From the NCBI GenBank assembly GCA_002506705.1, contig DAYA01000018.1:1-7744 (forward strand): DNA of 7,744 bases, given 5' to 3'. The notes below the pieces were generated by a model. The model was not told the DNA's origin. It saw nothing but the letters and a program-made list of their open reading frames with translations, and did not search any database. Each line of letters opens with the position of its first letter. Within the stretch, counting starts at the first letter, position 1. Origin of the DNA: Euryarchaeota archaeon UBA550. GTDB taxonomy: Archaea > Thermoplasmatota > Poseidoniia > Poseidoniales > Poseidoniaceae. Both the position numbers and the translations under genes were made by a program. Shown one piece after another: positions 6,206-7,744 of this stretch.

Positions 6206-7744
6206 ATGGGAGGAAAAATCAAGTCAATCAGCCTTGCAGCAATAATGGTGCTTTCAACACTGTCAGGAATTATGATGGCAGCACCTGCAGCAGCAACACA
6301 AGTAGTAATTACAGAAGCAATACAAGTCGTAGATGGAGGAAGCTCCTCCGATCGCATGGCAGCAGTTGCATCAGACTCACAAGGTAACGTTCACGTAGTC
6401 TGGAGCCGTTCCAATCAACACCTGTACTACTCGATGGTTTCTCCGCGTGGTGAAACTCTAATCGATGCGACACAGGTCACCGGCTCAGGGCTACACAAGA
6501 TTTTCCACCCGGATATGGTGATTGATGAAAACGACAAAGTTCACATCGTCTGGGCAGACCATGCAGGTCAGCACAAAATCATGTATACAGCATTGCACCC
6601 ATTCAATACGGCAATGGATGGTTCAGTTTCTGATGATGGCACCCTAACAGCAATCGACGACTTCATCGTCGCTCAGCACATCAACAACCGTGACTGGCCT
6701 GCAATCGATGTAGACTCCAAAGGAAACGTACACATCGTATGGCAAGACCACTACGACTCTCTTGACATGTTCTTCCAGCAACCACAGATCTACTACAAGA
6801 TGCTACAACCTGACTACAGTGTACAGAACGCAATCGTTCTATTCGACGACACACTGCTAACTCCAATTATCGGTCACAAGGGACACCCAGACATTGTTGT
6901 AGATGCAAATGACTACGTTCAAATCGCATGGGACGACACTCGTGGTGGCAAGGTAGAACTTGTATTCATCGTAGATACATCCGGTTCTATGTACTCAGAG
7001 TGGGCTGACGTTTGTACTGTAATTTACGGAGGAAACTTCGCATCTGGTGGTTTCTTCAAGGGAATCAAGCCTATGCTACAGGAAGGTAACATGACTGTAT
7101 ACGAAACAATCTACGGTCTTGGTAACACTCTTCCAAGCGTTGCACAATCTGGAAACTGTGCATCCTACTACCAAAGCGGTCAAGGGCCAAGAAACACCGC
7201 ATTAGGACTCACTCCTGGAGACGACTCCGGCGGACTGAGAGTTCTACCAGGAACTGTCTACAATGGTGCTACCTACTCTGGATACTCCGGTGAAGACTGG
7301 GGACCAGGTTCTAACTGGGCTTGCCTTTCGTGGAAGGATTCAATCGGAAACGTTCCGGGCAACCCACCAACATCCTCTGACCACAGATGGAATCCAAATT
7401 CGACAAAGATTGTCCTTCCAGTATCCGATGAAGGGCCTAAGGATGGAGATCCATCTCAGCAAGCAGATGACACAACCTCGATTAACGAAGCTCACGACAA
7501 CTGTGTAAGCGCAGGTGTCATTCCAGTAGGATTGTACGGCCAATCATACGGTGGAGCAGGTAACATCGAATCCCACATGAAGGACCTAGCACAGTGTCCT
7601 AACGGCGTGGTTTCAACAGCAACAAGAAACTGCCCAGGAAACTCAGTCCGTGGCACAGACGCTGGTGGACAAACCTACGAGTTCCCATCCGGAACCGGTG
7701 GAGCAAGCCAGATGCAACTTCTTGTAGAAGCAATGGTTTACATC
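6206..7744 (+). CDS. Secreted protein with propeller-like repeats and a VWA domain (incomplete, runs off the right edge)
   Basis: The frame is open for 513 codons with no stop, so the C-terminus is missing. Residues 1-30 are a signal peptide: GGKIK, hydrophobic SLAAIMVLSTLSGIMMA, cleavage probably after APAAA. Four repeats follow, ending in W66, W116, W179 and W242, each of the form 'xPxIxxDxxGxVHIVWxD' (SQGNVHVVW, ENDKVHIVW, SKGNVHIVW, ANDYVQIAW); they resemble beta-propeller or sialidase-type blades. The fourth runs directly into a VWA domain: VELVFIVDTSGSMYSEW (250-266) has the metal-binding DxSxS (D257, S259, S261), and IVLPVSDEGPKDGDP (402-416) supplies the later MIDAS Asp (D408). INEAHDNCVSAGVIPVGLYG (426-445) is the typical helix-strand after it. 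Six cysteines (270, 318, 373, 433, 464, 476) could form disulfides. A surface adhesion or ligand-binding role is inferred. The start is supported by the ribosome binding site and signal peptide. Tyrosine codons are 20 TAC to 1 TAT, suggesting strong expression. Confidence 0.93.
   Translation, partial: MGGKIKSISLAAIMVLSTLSGIMMAAPAAATQVVITEAIQVVDGGSSSDRMAAVASDSQGNVHVVWSRSNQHLYYSMVSPRGETLIDATQVTGSGLHKIFHPDMVIDENDKVHIVWADHAGQHKIMYTALHPFNTAMDGSVSDDGTLTAIDDFIVAQHINNRDWPAIDVDSKGNVHIVWQDHYDSLDMFFQQPQIYYKMLQPDYSVQNAIVLFDDTLLTPIIGHKGHPDIVVDANDYVQIAWDDTRGGKVELVFIVDTSGSMYSEWADVCTVIYGGNFASGGFFKGIKPMLQEGNMTVYETIYGLGNTLPSVAQSGNCASYYQSGQGPRNTALGLTPGDDSGGLRVLPGTVYNGATYSGYSGEDWGPGSNWACLSWKDSIGNVPGNPPTSSDHRWNPNSTKIVLPVSDEGPKDGDPSQQADDTTSINEAHDNCVSAGVIPVGLYGQSYGGAGNIESHMKDLAQCPNGVVSTATRNCPGNSVRGTDAGGQTYEFPSGTGGASQMQLLVEAMVYI
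6374..6937 (+). repeat. Four tandem protein repeats (propeller-like blades) within the secreted VWA protein
   Basis: At the protein level the motif D-x-x-[GD]-x-V-[HQ]-[VI]-[VA]-W recurs at residues 57-66, 107-116, 170-179 and 233-242, with spacings of 50, 63 and 63 residues. The 2nd to 4th copies are preceded by a matching [HW]P-[DA]-hydrophobic strand (HPDMVID, WPAIDVD, HPDIVVD). The DNA copies have diverged, so this is an old protein repeat and not a recent duplication. Confidence 0.75.

Noticed and set aside
6184..6387. A short frame rich in Asn, Ser and Arg near the start of the secreted protein gene
   Set aside because: It overlaps the signal peptide and first repeat of the long open frame beginning at 6206 in a different frame. 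It has no ribosome binding site or recognisable domain.
7263..7508. Plus- and minus-strand frames inside the VWA region
   Set aside because: They lie wholly within the long open frame that carries the VWA motifs, in other frames.
6206..7744. Treating the secreted protein as truncated or a pseudogene because it has no stop codon
   Set aside because: The frame is unbroken to the last base with consistent domains and codon bias. The missing stop is due to the window edge.

Overview
The window most resembles a marine planktonic archaeon of the Marine Group II / Ca. Poseidoniales type. This is an inference from several clues together: a compact tRNA gene with encoded CCA, dense same-strand genes with clear GGAGG-type ribosome binding sites and GTG starts, a bacterial/eukaryotic-style acyltransferase in an otherwise archaeal-looking set, and a secreted protein built from 'D..GNVHIVW.D' repeats. 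No rRNA or other marker gene fixes the taxonomy, so it stays provisional.

Layout. A tRNA-Arg(CCU) lies on the minus strand at the left edge (2-78). Everything after it reads rightward: a four-helix membrane protein of unknown function (184-1716); a flavoprotein of the succinate dehydrogenase/fumarate reductase family (1779-3410); a HIT-family nucleotide hydrolase (3456-3893); a membrane-anchored glycerolipid acyltransferase (3890-5440), overlapping the HIT gene by 4 bases; a small soluble protein of unknown function (5475-6110); and, after a 95-base gap with its own probable control signals, a large secreted protein that runs off the right edge (6206-7744, incomplete). The secreted protein has a signal peptide, four beta-propeller-like repeats and a von Willebrand factor A (VWA) domain with a metal-binding DxSxS motif. 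No stretch longer than 300 bases lacks a gene, and I see no mobile element, CRISPR array or rRNA.

How the genes may work together. HIT and acyltransferase are almost certainly translated from one message. The flavoprotein lies 45 bases upstream and the small protein 34 bases downstream, so 1779-6110 may be one transcription unit. The common thread could be membrane lipid metabolism (acyl transfer plus a redox flavoprotein), but only the acyltransferase points there directly. The secreted VWA protein looks separate: it has its own leader, and its codon use is strongly biased (20 TAC to 1 TAT for tyrosine, against 4 to 4 in the first membrane protein), which suggests high expression.

The most unusual item is the flavoprotein. 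It keeps the FAD-binding motifs and the C-terminal domain of SdhA/FrdA/NadB, but the residues that carry out succinate/fumarate chemistry are replaced or missing, and no iron-sulfur or membrane-anchor subunit gene is beside it. It is probably a paralog with a different job, not succinate dehydrogenase. I did not find a convincing multi-gene defence or other wholly new system here.
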